Assembly: GCF_000018025.1 (NCBI RefSeq)
Contig: NC_009831.1
Coordinates: 5,374,501 to 5,438,500 of the forward strand
Length of the DNA: 64,000 bases
Origin: Shewanella sediminis HAW-EB3
GTDB taxonomy: Bacteria; Pseudomonadota; Gammaproteobacteria; Enterobacterales; Shewanellaceae
Direction: 5' to 3'
This document shows positions 26,916-35,909 of the stretch, in pieces; position 1 is the stretch's first letter; each line of letters starts with the position of its first letter. A model generated the notes under the pieces. The model had not been told where the DNA came from. It made no database searches and worked only from the letters and a program-made list of their open reading frames with translations. Both the position numbers and the translations under genes were made by a program.

Positions 26916-27000
26916 AGTTGTAAGTTTTAAGTTCGAGACAGAGCAGAGAAAGGTGCGAGCAGATGATTGAAAGAATAAGAAAAAAACAACAAGCAACCAG
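26916..27000. repeat. Dispersed GAGAAAG-type repeat, copy 1
   Basis: The run from AGTTGTAAGTTTTAAGTTCG to ACAACAAGCAACCAG has the same order of blocks as 47117-47270: TAAGCTC, AGAGCTGAGAAAG, GCGAGCAGATGAT, ACAAGCAAC. Here only one GCGAG unit is present instead of ten. Confidence 0.6.
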
Positions 27001-27004
27001 ATAC

Positions 27005-27041
27005 AAAAAAGCCTCAGTGAAAGATATCAGCTGAGGCTTTT
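27005..27041 (-). terminator. Terminator of the fdhX2-A2-B2-C2 unit
   Basis: On the minus strand AAGCCTCAG and CTGAGGCTT form the stem, followed by TTTT. It starts 40 nt past the fdhC2 stop codon. Confidence 0.88.
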
Positions 27042-27080
27042 ATCTGAGTTCCTAGGTTCTAGTACCTAGGATCTGCATAC

Positions 27081-28088
27081 TTAATCTTTGTATTCCAACG
27101 TACCGTTAGCCTTGATCTCATCATACCAAAGGTTGTGGTGTTGTACGGCCCAGTTCTCATCACAATAACCAGACTTCATACACTCCATACCACCTTCACT
27201 CAATACTGTCGCCATCCAAATATGTACGATAGTAAATGCGATGATAATGATCGCGCTGATAGCGTGTATCAGCAGTGCCGCAAAAGACGCTTCACGAGGA
27301 AGATCTAAGCCAGGCAAGACTAACATCATGCCTGAAACACTGATGAACAGTCCGAACAGGGTAAGTGTCCAGAACCACATTTTCTCACCGGCATTAGCAA
27401 AACCACTATCCGGATGCTTACCCTTGAATGGGCCGAAGTTGATGTAACCACCAACGACTAAGAACCATTTCAGGTCATACATCTTAAATGTCTGCAGAGG
27501 CATCCATTTAACGACGCACAAGATCCAAGATATGATAAACACAGGACCCACGTAATCATGGATAAACTTACTGGCATAAATCAGTCCGGCCCACATTCCT
27601 TCACCCACATAAGGCTCTAGAATATGTTTACCCAGCATGATGTTGATACCTGTAAGTATCAGCCCCAGACAAGAGATAGCTAATACCCAGTGAATCCACA
27701 AGTCTGCCTTTGACCAACGTAATACCATCTTGCCAGAGTAGCCCTTACTTAACTTAGAGGGACCATTAACAAAATAGAAGACGATGAAAGCACCAAATAC
27801 ACCCAATACCGCCAAACCCATCGCTGGAGTGAGGTATTGATTCTTTATCTCAGTTGCCTCAATAGCCGATACGTTTATCAGAACGCCACTTTCAACGCCC
27901 TTCTTGGTGGTATAACCAGAATCGCCAGTCTTAACAGCATGCCATAGATCGACCTCGCTGCTATTGGCCATCTGTTGGCTGGTTTGATCGTCGACGGCAA
28001 GCGCCGATGTGCTCAAACCTAACCCCATAGTTAAAACAAAAGGTAAAACCAGCAAAGCAAACAGGCCACGCAGTGATTTTAATAACAT
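27081..28088 (-). CDS. fdhC: Formate dehydrogenase cytochrome b556 subunit FdhC, copy 2
   Basis: Second membrane subunit, 335 residues from the ATG at 28088, which follows AAAGGAG at 5 nt; the GTG at 28094 is less likely. It has the same architecture as copy 1: signal peptide, periplasmic stretch, then cytochrome b helices with histidines in WSKADLWIHWVLAISC, SKFIHDYVGPVF and LIHAISAIIIIAFTIVHIW. The C-terminal YCDENWAVQHHNLWYDEIK matches copy 1 closely, while the N-terminal 60 residues diverge. Confidence 0.93.
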   Translation of the reverse strand: MLLKSLRGLFALLVLPFVLTMGLGLSTSALAVDDQTSQQMANSSEVDLWHAVKTGDSGYTTKKGVESGVLINVSAIEATEIKNQYLTPAMGLAVLGVFGAFIVFYFVNGPSKLSKGYSGKMVLRWSKADLWIHWVLAISCLGLILTGINIMLGKHILEPYVGEGMWAGLIYASKFIHDYVGPVFIISWILCVVKWMPLQTFKMYDLKWFLVVGGYINFGPFKGKHPDSGFANAGEKMWFWTLTLFGLFISVSGMMLVLPGLDLPREASFAALLIHAISAIIIIAFTIVHIWMATVLSEGGMECMKSGYCDENWAVQHHNLWYDEIKANGTLEYKD

Positions 28089-28148
28089 ACTCACTCCTTT
28101 ATCGGACTAGTAACAGGGCCATGAACAGAGTTCATAGCCCTATTTGTC

Positions 28149-28739
28149 CTACGCGCCAGTCTTAGGGGTATAGCCCCATATCGCATTTGGATTACCACGT
28201 GCAACAATACGCTCACGATAGATGCTTGAAACGATATCTGCATCACCCGCTAACAGCGACTTAGTTGCACAAAGTTCAGCACACATAGGCAACTTACCTT
28301 CAGCCAGACGGTTTGAACCGTACTTCTGACGTTCAGCATCTGAATGAGTCTCTTCCGGGCCACCGGCACAGAAAGTACACTTATCCATCTTGCCACGGCT
28401 ACCAAAAGCACCCTTCTTAGGGAACTGAGGCGCGCCGAATGGGCAGGCGTATAGACAGTAACCACAACCGATACAGGTATCTTTGTTGTGTAGCGTTAAA
28501 CCGTCTTCAGTCTTGTAGAAACAGTTTGCTGGGCAAACTGCCTGACAAGGTGCATCGGTACAGTGCATACAAGCCACTGAGAGAGATGCTTCACCTGGCT
28601 CACCATCGTTAATTGTTACTACGCGGCGACGTTGAATACCCCACTCGAGAGCGGAATCGTTTTCGTTCTTACAAGCAGTGACACAACCGTTACACTCGAT
28701 GCAGCGTTTGGTGTCACACAGAAATTTCATGACTGCCAT
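28149..28739 (-). CDS. fdhB: Formate dehydrogenase iron-sulfur subunit FdhB, copy 2
   Basis: Second electron-transfer subunit, 196 residues, seven longer than copy 1 at the C terminus (YTPKTGA). The same four cysteine groups are present. The two proteins differ at few positions, and DNA at 28360-28520 is almost identical to 22980-23140. AGGAGA lies upstream of the ATG. It follows fdhA2 by 27 nt. Confidence 0.95.
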   Translation of the reverse strand: MAVMKFLCDTKRCIECNGCVTACKNENDSALEWGIQRRRVVTINDGEPGEASLSVACMHCTDAPCQAVCPANCFYKTEDGLTLHNKDTCIGCGYCLYACPFGAPQFPKKGAFGSRGKMDKCTFCAGGPEETHSDAERQKYGSNRLAEGKLPMCAELCATKSLLAGDADIVSSIYRERIVARGNPNAIWGYTPKTGA

Positions 28740-28766
28740 AATGGCTTATCTCCTCATCAAGTTCAG

Positions 28767-31616
28767 TTAGGCTTTGGTGATCTGACACAAGCTAGACTTA
28801 GTCTCTTGCATCTGAGTCACAACATCATAGCCGTAGGTCAATACTGTGTTAGCCGATTCGCCAATCACATATGGTACTGTACCTTCAGGGTAATTCTTCG
28901 CTAGGCTTTCACCTTCGAATACACCCGCGAAGTGGTATGGCATGAAGGTCTCACCATTTATCACGCGTGGAGTTACCATGGCCTGAACTTTAATTTTTGC
29001 GCCTTCCGGACTGTGAACCCAAACATCGTCACCATCACGAAGACCACGATCCGCTGCATCACCCGGGCTGATTTCGATGAACATCTCTTGTTGAAGTTCA
29101 GCTAGCCAAGGGTTACAACGGGTCTCTTCACCACCACCTTCATATTCCACTAATCGACCAGAGGTCAGTGCCAGTGGGAAGTCTTTGGCGAAATCCTGAT
29201 CCTGAATTGTCTTATACAGGGTAGGAAGACGTGCAACCATACGGTCTTCGTAAGTTGGGTACTTAGATACCAAGTCACGACGAGGCGTATAGAGTGGCTC
29301 ACGGTGCAATGGAATATCATCCGGGAAGTTCCAAACGATACAACGCGCTTTTGCGTTACCGTAAGGCATACAACCATGCTTGATAGCCACACGCTGAATA
29401 CCACCGGAAATATCAGTCTTCCAGTTTTTACCGTCTGCGTGCTTCTTCTCTTCAGCCGTCAGGTCATCCCACCAGCCAAGTTGCTTAAGCATGTCAGCAG
29501 TAAATTCTGGATAACCATCCTGAATTTCAGCGCCTTTAGAGTAAGAACCTTCGGCAAGAATGTTATTACCATTATGCTCAACACCATAACGTGCACGGAA
29601 GTTACCACCACCGTTCTTCACTTCACGATCGGTACGGTAAAGGATCTGTGAACCAGGGTGCTTCTGCTCCGGAGTACCCCAACAAGGCCAAGGTAGACCG
29701 TAAGTCTCACCTTTAGCTGGGCCGCCTGGTGCTTCAAGCGATTTAATATCGAAGGTACCCCAGTTTTCCTGATGCATCTTTAAACGCTCTGGGCTCTGGC
29801 CTGTGTAACCAATGGTCCACATACCGCGGTTGAATTCGCGGGTCATATCTTCGATCAATGGCTCATCGCCGTTAACCTTAATATGCTTACAGAACTCTTT
29901 CTCGATGCCCCATTTCTTAGCAAGCTTGTACATGATCACGTGATCTGGCTTAGACTCGAACAATGGCTCGATAACCTGCGTACGCCACTGCAGTGAGCGG
30001 TTAGATGCAGAGATAGAACCGTAAGTCTCAAACTGAGTCGCTGCAGGAAGTAGATATACACCATCTTTACGATTGTGCATAACACCCGCCATTGTTGGAT
30101 ATGGATCGACAACAACAACTGTGTCCATCTTATCCAGCGCTTCACGCACCTCACGGCCACGGGTTTCAGTGTTAACTGATTGACCCCAGAAGAATGCCAT
30201 GCGGATATTGTCTTTCTGTGCAATCTTAGACTTGTCTTCGAGTACACCGTCATGCCAGCGAGAACATGGAATACCGGTCGAGTTCATAGGAACCTGGCCT
30301 AAATGTTCTTCTTGATCGAAGCGGTTCTTAACCCACTCATAATCCAGATCCCAAACATTACACCAGTGCTTCCAAGAGCCAGTCTTAAGACCGTAGTAGC
30401 CAGGTAGCGTATCAAACAGCAGACCGAAATCGGTTGCGCCCTGTACGTTATCGTGACCACGGAAGATGTTAGTACCACCACCGGCAACACCCATGTTACC
30501 CAGAGCAAGCTGAAGGATACAGTAGGCACGAGTGTTAGCATTACCGACGTGATGCTGAGTACCACCCATACACCAAACTACGGTACCAGGCTTAGTCTCG
30601 GCCAATGTCTTAGCGACACGGTACATCTGTTCTTTAGGTACACCAACCACGTTTTCAACTTCGGCAGGATTCCACTTAGCGGCTTCCTCGCGAATACGTT
30701 CCATGCCGTATACACGCTGGTCGATGAAGGTTTGATCTTCCCATTTGTTCTCGAAGATATGCCAAAGCAGACCATAGATGTATGGGATATCAGTACCCGG
30801 ACGGATATGTACAAACTCATCAGACTTAGCTGCGGTACGGGTGAAACGAGGGTCAACGACGATGATTTTCGCACCGCGTTCTTTACCTTCAAGGATGTGC
30901 TGCATAGCAACCGGATGCGCTTCACATGGGTTAGACCCGATGAACATCATCGCTTTTGCGTTGCGGATATCGTTGAAAGAGTTAGTTTGCGCACCATAGC
31001 CCCAAGTGTTAGCAACACCGGCTACAGTGGTAGAGTGACAAATACGCGCTGAGTGATCGACATTGTTCGTGCCCCACATCGCTGCGAATTTACGGTACAT
31101 ATACGCTTGTTCGTTTGAGAACTTAGCACTACCCATGAAGAATACTGAATCAGGACCAGATTCCTTACGGATATCCAATGCCTTTCCACCGACTTCTTCA
31201 ATCGCCTGATCCCAAGAGATCTTCTTCCACTTTCCGCCTTCCAGCTTCATTGGATACTTAAGACGTTTCTCACCATGGCCATGCTCACGCAGGGCAGCAC
31301 CTTTGGCACAGTGACCACCGGCGTTGAATGGGTGATCGAATGCAGGCTCTTGACCTGTCCAGACACCATTTTGTACTTCGGCGTAGATACCACAACCTAC
31401 TGAACAGTGAGAACAGATAGTACGCTTAATTTCAGTTGGCGCATTATGGGGTACTTCTTTAGCTTCAGCTTTACGCATCATTCCTGCGCCAAGCATTGAT
31501 GCCGCAGCAATACCACCAGTTGCAAGACCTGCAGACTGAAGGAACTGACGACGGTTTAGACCTAGGGCTGGCTTTTTAGCGACTTCAGCCTGGTCTGTTT
31601 TGCGGGTTAATCGCAT
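28767..31616 (-). CDS. fdhA: Formate dehydrogenase catalytic subunit FdhA, copy 2
   Basis: Second formate dehydrogenase large subunit, 949 residues from the ATG at 31616 (the preceding GTG at 31619 is less likely). A Tat signal NRRQFLQSAG, cluster cysteines C68, C71, C75 and C103, and metal ligand C193-H194 in RICHSTTVAG have the same numbering as copy 1. The first cluster reads CSHCSVGC instead of CSACAVGC. The two copies are alike along their whole length, so they are paralogues from a unit duplication and may differ in regulation or metal preference. Confidence 0.96.
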   Translation of the reverse strand: MRLTRKTDQAEVAKKPALGLNRRQFLQSAGLATGGIAAASMLGAGMMRKAEAKEVPHNAPTEIKRTICSHCSVGCGIYAEVQNGVWTGQEPAFDHPFNAGGHCAKGAALREHGHGEKRLKYPMKLEGGKWKKISWDQAIEEVGGKALDIRKESGPDSVFFMGSAKFSNEQAYMYRKFAAMWGTNNVDHSARICHSTTVAGVANTWGYGAQTNSFNDIRNAKAMMFIGSNPCEAHPVAMQHILEGKERGAKIIVVDPRFTRTAAKSDEFVHIRPGTDIPYIYGLLWHIFENKWEDQTFIDQRVYGMERIREEAAKWNPAEVENVVGVPKEQMYRVAKTLAETKPGTVVWCMGGTQHHVGNANTRAYCILQLALGNMGVAGGGTNIFRGHDNVQGATDFGLLFDTLPGYYGLKTGSWKHWCNVWDLDYEWVKNRFDQEEHLGQVPMNSTGIPCSRWHDGVLEDKSKIAQKDNIRMAFFWGQSVNTETRGREVREALDKMDTVVVVDPYPTMAGVMHNRKDGVYLLPAATQFETYGSISASNRSLQWRTQVIEPLFESKPDHVIMYKLAKKWGIEKEFCKHIKVNGDEPLIEDMTREFNRGMWTIGYTGQSPERLKMHQENWGTFDIKSLEAPGGPAKGETYGLPWPCWGTPEQKHPGSQILYRTDREVKNGGGNFRARYGVEHNGNNILAEGSYSKGAEIQDGYPEFTADMLKQLGWWDDLTAEEKKHADGKNWKTDISGGIQRVAIKHGCMPYGNAKARCIVWNFPDDIPLHREPLYTPRRDLVSKYPTYEDRMVARLPTLYKTIQDQDFAKDFPLALTSGRLVEYEGGGEETRCNPWLAELQQEMFIEISPGDAADRGLRDGDDVWVHSPEGAKIKVQAMVTPRVINGETFMPYHFAGVFEGESLAKNYPEGTVPYVIGESANTVLTYGYDVVTQMQETKSSLCQITKA

Positions 31617-31652
31617 CACACACTCTCCTAATGTTATTTACTTATGGCGTAA

Positions 31653-31853
31653 TTACTTGGTACGTAATGACGCGTAATAACTGCGAACATGGTCAGTCTC
31701 TTGATAACCATCACCTTTAGCTGTTGTTGGTTCAACGCTTGGTGATGCAGCAAGAGCTTGTCCACTGACAGTTGCAACTGCACCAGCCGCACTGCCGACT
31801 GCCAATGCCTTTAGCAATTGACGACGACCCATATCGGAAGCTTGCTTCTTCAT
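31653..31853 (-). CDS. Formate dehydrogenase region Tat-signal small protein, copy 2
   Basis: A 66-residue paralogue of the protein at 26262. The twin-arginine motif is MGRRQLLKALAVG, and the C-terminal tail ETDHVRSYYASLR is close to that of copy 1, which marks the tail as the conserved functional part. It is the first gene of the second fdh unit, 36 nt before fdhA2. Confidence 0.88.
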   Translation of the reverse strand: MKKQASDMGRRQLLKALAVGSAAGAVATVSGQALAASPSVEPTTAKGDGYQETDHVRSYYASLRTK

Positions 31854-32036
31854 AGTGTCTCCTAAGTTTTCGCTTAGATTTTCGTTAAAATGTGGGCCAA
31901 CGACTCGATGACCCGGTTACTTTTGAGGGCGAACCCTCGATTTTATAACATCAACTTGTTTGCTTTTAACACGGTGGCTTAACCTTCAAACTCACCTCAA
32001 GTTGATGCTCATGTTCAACCCAAACCTGCTCACTGC

Positions 32037-32732
32037 TTAAGAAGCCAGCTCACTGGTAGTAGGTTCAATTTTTTCCGCTTCGGCTTTCTCGGCTTCAGCT
32101 TTTTCAGCCTCAGAACCTGGACAGTTCACAGGGATGTCCAGTTGAAGCTGTTCAAATTCGTTTGCCTCAACCTCGAAGAAGGACTTAGCCAGCTGTGCCA
32201 CGGTCGCATAGAATGCGGCGCTCGGTGTTTTGGCTAAATTAGTGCAGAAGCGCTCAATCCAGCTGCCGATATGGCGCTGATAGAATGCCAGCTGACGATA
32301 GCCCGGCGCCTCCAAAATCAAGGTGCCCATCACTTCACATAGTGCAGCAACGTGATCTTCAGGCTCTTTGACATCCTCTTCACGCTCGAAACCTAACTGC
32401 TGCAAGTCTTGACGTAACAGGGCTAATGGCTTATCCATCAATGACCCCGTCATAAACCAGCTGCCGTAAGGCATGATTTCACCACTGCCTACGCCATAGA
32501 AGATGTTGAAATACTCCTCTTCAAGCTGCTCACTCGAGAATTGATTCGCCGCTAACTTCAGTGATAACCAAGCCTTAGTCATCTCGCTATCGTCATTTGC
32601 ATCGACTTCAAGACTGGCTAGAAATTGCAATAGCTCGGCGCTTGGCTGACTGCGCAGTAGTGCAGCCAAAAGCTGATAGATGTCGGCTCTTAACTGATCG
32701 TTTTCTGATACTTCTCTTACTAATTCGGTCAT
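32037..32732 (-). CDS. TorD/DmsD-family chaperone for formate dehydrogenase
   Basis: A cytoplasmic redox-enzyme maturation chaperone, all-helical, 231 residues. Family marks are RADIYQLLAALLR near the start, the EEEYFNIFYGVGSGEIMPYGSWFMTG core (in shorter blocks) and EPEDHVAALCEVMG. Such proteins hold the Tat signal of the large subunit during cofactor insertion, here most likely FdhA1/A2. The ATG at 32732 is chosen because it starts 10 nt after the polyferredoxin stops; 32783 would overlap that gene. The C terminus carries an imperfect AEKAE repeat. Confidence 0.85.
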   Translation of the reverse strand: MTELVREVSENDQLRADIYQLLAALLRSQPSAELLQFLASLEVDANDDSEMTKAWLSLKLAANQFSSEQLEEEYFNIFYGVGSGEIMPYGSWFMTGSLMDKPLALLRQDLQQLGFEREEDVKEPEDHVAALCEVMGTLILEAPGYRQLAFYQRHIGSWIERFCTNLAKTPSAAFYATVAQLAKSFFEVEANEFEQLQLDIPVNCPGSEAEKAEAEKAEAEKIEPTTSELAS

Positions 32733-32742
32733 AGCTAAACTC

Positions 32743-34434
32743 TTATCGCAGTTGCTTTTCAGGATCTTGAAGGATGTCTTCAAACATATCTTTTACCCGG
32801 CAGTCGCTACACATCTTTAATCGCTCGATGTTATCGCTAAAGGCACTGTGGCCTCCGACTGCTTCCAGCATCCGTTGCACCATGGATTGGGTGGCGAAAG
32901 GGGTACCGCAACGAATACAATCGAATGGGGCTTCCTCTTTCAAGGTTTGACGCTGCTGACGCTGCGCTTTATCAAAATTCATTTGCGGTGTCAGGCTGAT
33001 CACCTTCTCGGGACAAGCCGACTCGCACAGACCACATTGCACACAATCTTGCTCAACGAAATGTAACGCAGGTTTATCACCACCATCGGTTAATGCCTGA
33101 GTCGGACAGGTTGAAACACAAGAGAGACATAAAGTACATTTGTCGCTGTTGATGCTGACTATGCCGTAAGGGATATTGCTTTGGCTCAAGCAGGTATCCA
33201 CTGATGCCGCCTGCTCATTGAGATGGTCAATCGCCGCATACAAGGTGTTACGCTTTGTCGTGGCAGCAAACTCACCGGGAACAATCACTGGCCAGTTCGA
33301 ACTGGTTTCCAGCAGTGCGGCAAGGTCGCCTATGCTCGACTCGTCGATAACTGAGATACGCTGTGGTTGGCCCATCTCATCTAAGATATCGTTTGCTAAT
33401 TTGTGTTCACCTTGCAGCATCTGCGTCAGAGTCGGCGCCGTCGCTTCGGTGTTTAACACCAAAATTTGACGTGCTCCCCAGGCAAGCGATGACATCCAGT
33501 GATCCATGCTTGCAACCGTTATCTCTTCCAGAGCAACCGGAATGACGTCTCCCGATAGATCGGCACCGACGAGTGCTGCACCGTTCGCTTCATCATGGAA
33601 AAGGATAACCGGTGCTGTTTGCGCTTGCTCACGAAAACGAGTCACTAGCTTATGCAGATAAGAGTGCAGGGCTTGCGGTGTTGGCAGATCATAACTGATG
33701 GCGCCGGTTGGACATGCATTGGTACAACTACCTGCACCGTGACAAAGATAAGGGTCGATGGTGATCATCTTGTCGATACTTTGAATCGCATCGGCAGGAC
33801 AGAAGTTCAGGCAGCGGTTGCAACCATCAATACCATTACGGTTGTGAGCACAGATCTCACTATTGACCTTAACGTAGCGTGGCTTATCAAACTCGCCTAC
33901 CAGATCGGGGAGTTGGGTGATGGCATCGGCTAACTTAGCCTCATCCTGCCCGACGTAGAAGTAGCCAGGTGGTAGCATCTCAAGGTTGATACAAGGCGAT
34001 TGACTCAAATCCAGGATAAGATCGAAGTGGGCTTTACGTATCGCCACCATGCTAAGTTCAACGGCATTGGTATCAGAAGCATCGTCTGAACCTGAGTCGA
34101 CCTTAACCTGAAACTGGCCGAGGAAGCCTTTAATCTCAATGAGTTTATTGTAAAAGCTCTCAACATTTTCTGCCGAGCTCATTACCTTTTCGAGGTGCGC
34201 TTCATCCTGGCTGGTAATAGACTCATTGGCCAAGATGGCAAGCTTGCCCATATTAGACAATTTGTCCGCCGCTAAACGGGCCAGATCTTCCGGCCCTATG
34301 ATTAGTACATTCCCTTCGGTGGTATAACTTACGGTCGGCGGGATCAGATTCTGAAGGATCTGAGTATTGGCCAACACCTGCTGTCGAACTGCTTTGAGTT
34401 CAACCTGGCTATCATTATTCAAATTTTTGCTCAC
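32743..34434 (-). CDS. Polyferredoxin (4Fe-4S) protein of the formate dehydrogenase cluster
   Basis: A 563-residue cytoplasmic protein without a signal peptide. It has four ferredoxin-type cysteine groups: CNRCLNFCP and CTNACP at about residues 205-250, and CTLCLSCVSTCP and CVQCGLCESACP at about 425-475. A C-terminal CIRCG...CSDC pair suggests a zinc ribbon or further Fe-S site. It is a conserved but uncharacterised fdh-cluster gene. Electron supply for maturation, or to or from an fdh component, is plausible but unproven. The start is GTG with AGGAA upstream. Confidence 0.85.
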   Translation of the reverse strand: MSKNLNNDSQVELKAVRQQVLANTQILQNLIPPTVSYTTEGNVLIIGPEDLARLAADKLSNMGKLAILANESITSQDEAHLEKVMSSAENVESFYNKLIEIKGFLGQFQVKVDSGSDDASDTNAVELSMVAIRKAHFDLILDLSQSPCINLEMLPPGYFYVGQDEAKLADAITQLPDLVGEFDKPRYVKVNSEICAHNRNGIDGCNRCLNFCPADAIQSIDKMITIDPYLCHGAGSCTNACPTGAISYDLPTPQALHSYLHKLVTRFREQAQTAPVILFHDEANGAALVGADLSGDVIPVALEEITVASMDHWMSSLAWGARQILVLNTEATAPTLTQMLQGEHKLANDILDEMGQPQRISVIDESSIGDLAALLETSSNWPVIVPGEFAATTKRNTLYAAIDHLNEQAASVDTCLSQSNIPYGIVSINSDKCTLCLSCVSTCPTQALTDGGDKPALHFVEQDCVQCGLCESACPEKVISLTPQMNFDKAQRQQRQTLKEEAPFDCIRCGTPFATQSMVQRMLEAVGGHSAFSDNIERLKMCSDCRVKDMFEDILQDPEKQLR

Positions 34435-34662
34435 GTTGCGTTCCTGAACAGTATTTGGCTGTTGCTGTCAGCTAGGTCGCTATCGGTTTCTCCCAATTCA
34501 TCAGGGAAACCTTTTAAGTGCGCTATGTTGAATCTGCGCTAGCTTTACCTATTTCATCTGCTGGCTTTCTATGTCTGCTTTGTTATCTGCAAACTTTATA
34601 TAGCCATATCTACAGCAATTCACATACCAAATTTATGGTTATTAAACTTCTCTAAAATTACT

Positions 34663-35286
34663 TTAAGAAACCGTCACCTTGGGTTCGTCTTGCTTTTGTG
34701 GTTCATTTTGGGTCAAGTCATCACTCTCAACGTCCAAAATGTCCCCGCTTACTTCTTCACCACAATGAGCCGCAATTTCCTCCGTTTCGGTATCAAGTTC
34801 GGCAGTCAATGCCTCTTCGCCCTCTTGCTCCTCTTCCTTGTCCTTAATGACATGGCGGAAAATCTTCTTGGCGATTTCGGCCGAGTGCTCAGGCGTCAAC
34901 TTAGGCTGGTTGCTGTAGTCGAGGGCATATTCGAGCAGACCATCGATCTCATTGTATTGAGGCTGCTTCCAGAGTGCTTTCAGCGCTGCGGCTTTAGCGG
35001 TAGGATCGACATTGTCGGCCATGAAGCTGGCGAAGCTGCCACCCACCTCAATCTTTTCAGGATCCGGTAACTCCTCGGCAGAAAGAATCTTATCTTCCGC
35101 TTCGGACTCTGCCGATGCCTCAGTCGACTCATCTTGTAACGAAGAACCTTTAAGTGAAGGGTCTTGGGTCGGCGCTTCGGCTTGCTCTGCAGCCTCTAGT
35201 ACTTTCTCTTCCGCCGCTTTCTCATCGGCCACCTGTTGGCGACGAAGATTCCAACGCGAAAGTAATCCGCTAGATTTATCGCTCAT
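34663..35286 (-). CDS. DUF3306 protein
   Basis: A 207-residue, very acidic soluble protein. The opening LLSRWNLRRQQVADE and the central block FASFMADNVDPTAKAAALK and WKQPQYNEIDGLLEYALDY are the DUF3306 core; the flanks are low-complexity and Glu/Asp-rich. DUF3306 genes accompany formate dehydrogenases and are thought to help maturation, without known mechanism. Its ATG overlaps the DUF3305 stop (TGATG), so the two are translationally coupled. Confidence 0.88.
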   Translation of the reverse strand: MSDKSSGLLSRWNLRRQQVADEKAAEEKVLEAAEQAEAPTQDPSLKGSSLQDESTEASAESEAEDKILSAEELPDPEKIEVGGSFASFMADNVDPTAKAAALKALWKQPQYNEIDGLLEYALDYSNQPKLTPEHSAEIAKKIFRHVIKDKEEEQEGEEALTAELDTETEEIAAHCGEEVSGDILDVESDDLTQNEPQKQDEPKVTVS

Positions 35287-35756
35287 CAGTTTCTCTGCCC
35301 AAAGTTGTTATTGCTACTTGGGCCTTCATTCTTGCGGCGATTTACATGCTTACGACGGTGGGCGCAGATCTCAACTTCACCGTGACGGGTAATAAAGGCT
35401 TCGATCCAACATGCGATGGCCTCAGGCATTGGTAGATTAAGTACTGGCGTGTCACCTTCGAGACAACCTGCGGCGACGTTCTGATCGGCAGAGACCGCAG
35501 CCGGAACCCAGGTTCCATCTTCCAGCTCATCACAGACGATGTACAACATGGCGTTGTCCATATCCAGATTTAAACGGTAACTCGCGCGCTCATCTTTATA
35601 TAACTCAAGCATTACGACTTTGGAGCCTTCCGGTGCCTGATGAGTCGCCGGTAATATCTGATCCAGCTCCCAGGTCACTGAGGTCCAGCGTCCAACTTGT
35701 TTCTCTACTTTCTTGAGAGAAACGTGCATAGGCCATTGGCTTTCGGTATGTTGCAT
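35286..35756 (-). CDS. DUF3305 protein
   Basis: A 156-residue soluble protein matching DUF3305: WPMHVSLKKVEKQVGRWTSV, then YKDERASYRLNLD and PMPEAIACWIEAFITRHGE. The basic C terminus (HRRKHVNRRK) is typical. It is the first gene of the minus-strand unit DUF3305-DUF3306-polyferredoxin-chaperone and diverges from fdhD. The function is unknown, with the cluster context pointing to formate dehydrogenase maturation. Confidence 0.88.
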   Translation of the reverse strand: MQHTESQWPMHVSLKKVEKQVGRWTSVTWELDQILPATHQAPEGSKVVMLELYKDERASYRLNLDMDNAMLYIVCDELEDGTWVPAAVSADQNVAAGCLEGDTPVLNLPMPEAIACWIEAFITRHGEVEICAHRRKHVNRRKNEGPSSNNNFGQRN

Positions 35757-35892
35757 TTAGTCTCCGTCTTGCCTGTAGAGGCATGTCGAGATGACAGGCC
35801 AGCTAAAGAACTTCTATCCCTAGTAAAGCAATATACATGCCAGCCTAAAGCTTATGATAACTTGAGCTGGATCATCAATTCCTGCCTAAGAT

Positions 35893-35909
35893 TAGGACAA
35901 TTTGTCCTA
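35893..35909. promoter_or_regulatory. 17-bp palindrome in the fdhD/DUF3305 divergent promoter region
   Basis: TAGGACAATTTGTCCTA is a perfect odd palindrome (8-bp arms around one T). Two further AGGAC half-sites follow, in CTAGGACATAAAAGGACG, ending at 35940. It looks like an operator. The HTH protein encoded downstream of fdhD is an obvious candidate binder, but there is no direct evidence. Confidence 0.6.

Larger units (their letters stand above)
26460..27080. other. Intergenic region between the two fdh units
   Basis: About 620 nt between fdhC2 and fdhX1, AT-rich. It contains an FNR/EtrA-like site, one copy of the dispersed GAGAAAG-type repeat, the fdhC2 terminator and a CCTAGG-flanked palindrome (27050-27070), the first three listed separately. 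This must be the promoter region of the first fdh unit. No gene is supported. Confidence 0.65.

Noticed and set aside
26818..27006. 62-codon frame in the fdh spacer
   Set aside because: It overlaps a dispersed repeat and the fdhC2 terminator, and no ribosome-binding site is visible.
30453..31052. Plus-strand frame (199 codons) opposite fdhA2
   Set aside because: A similar shadow lies opposite fdhA1; both mirror conserved FdhA codons and have no domain of their own.
23388..31616. Selenocysteine-containing formate dehydrogenase
   Set aside because: Both FdhA copies have an ordinary cysteine codon at position 193, so no SECIS or in-frame TGA is needed.
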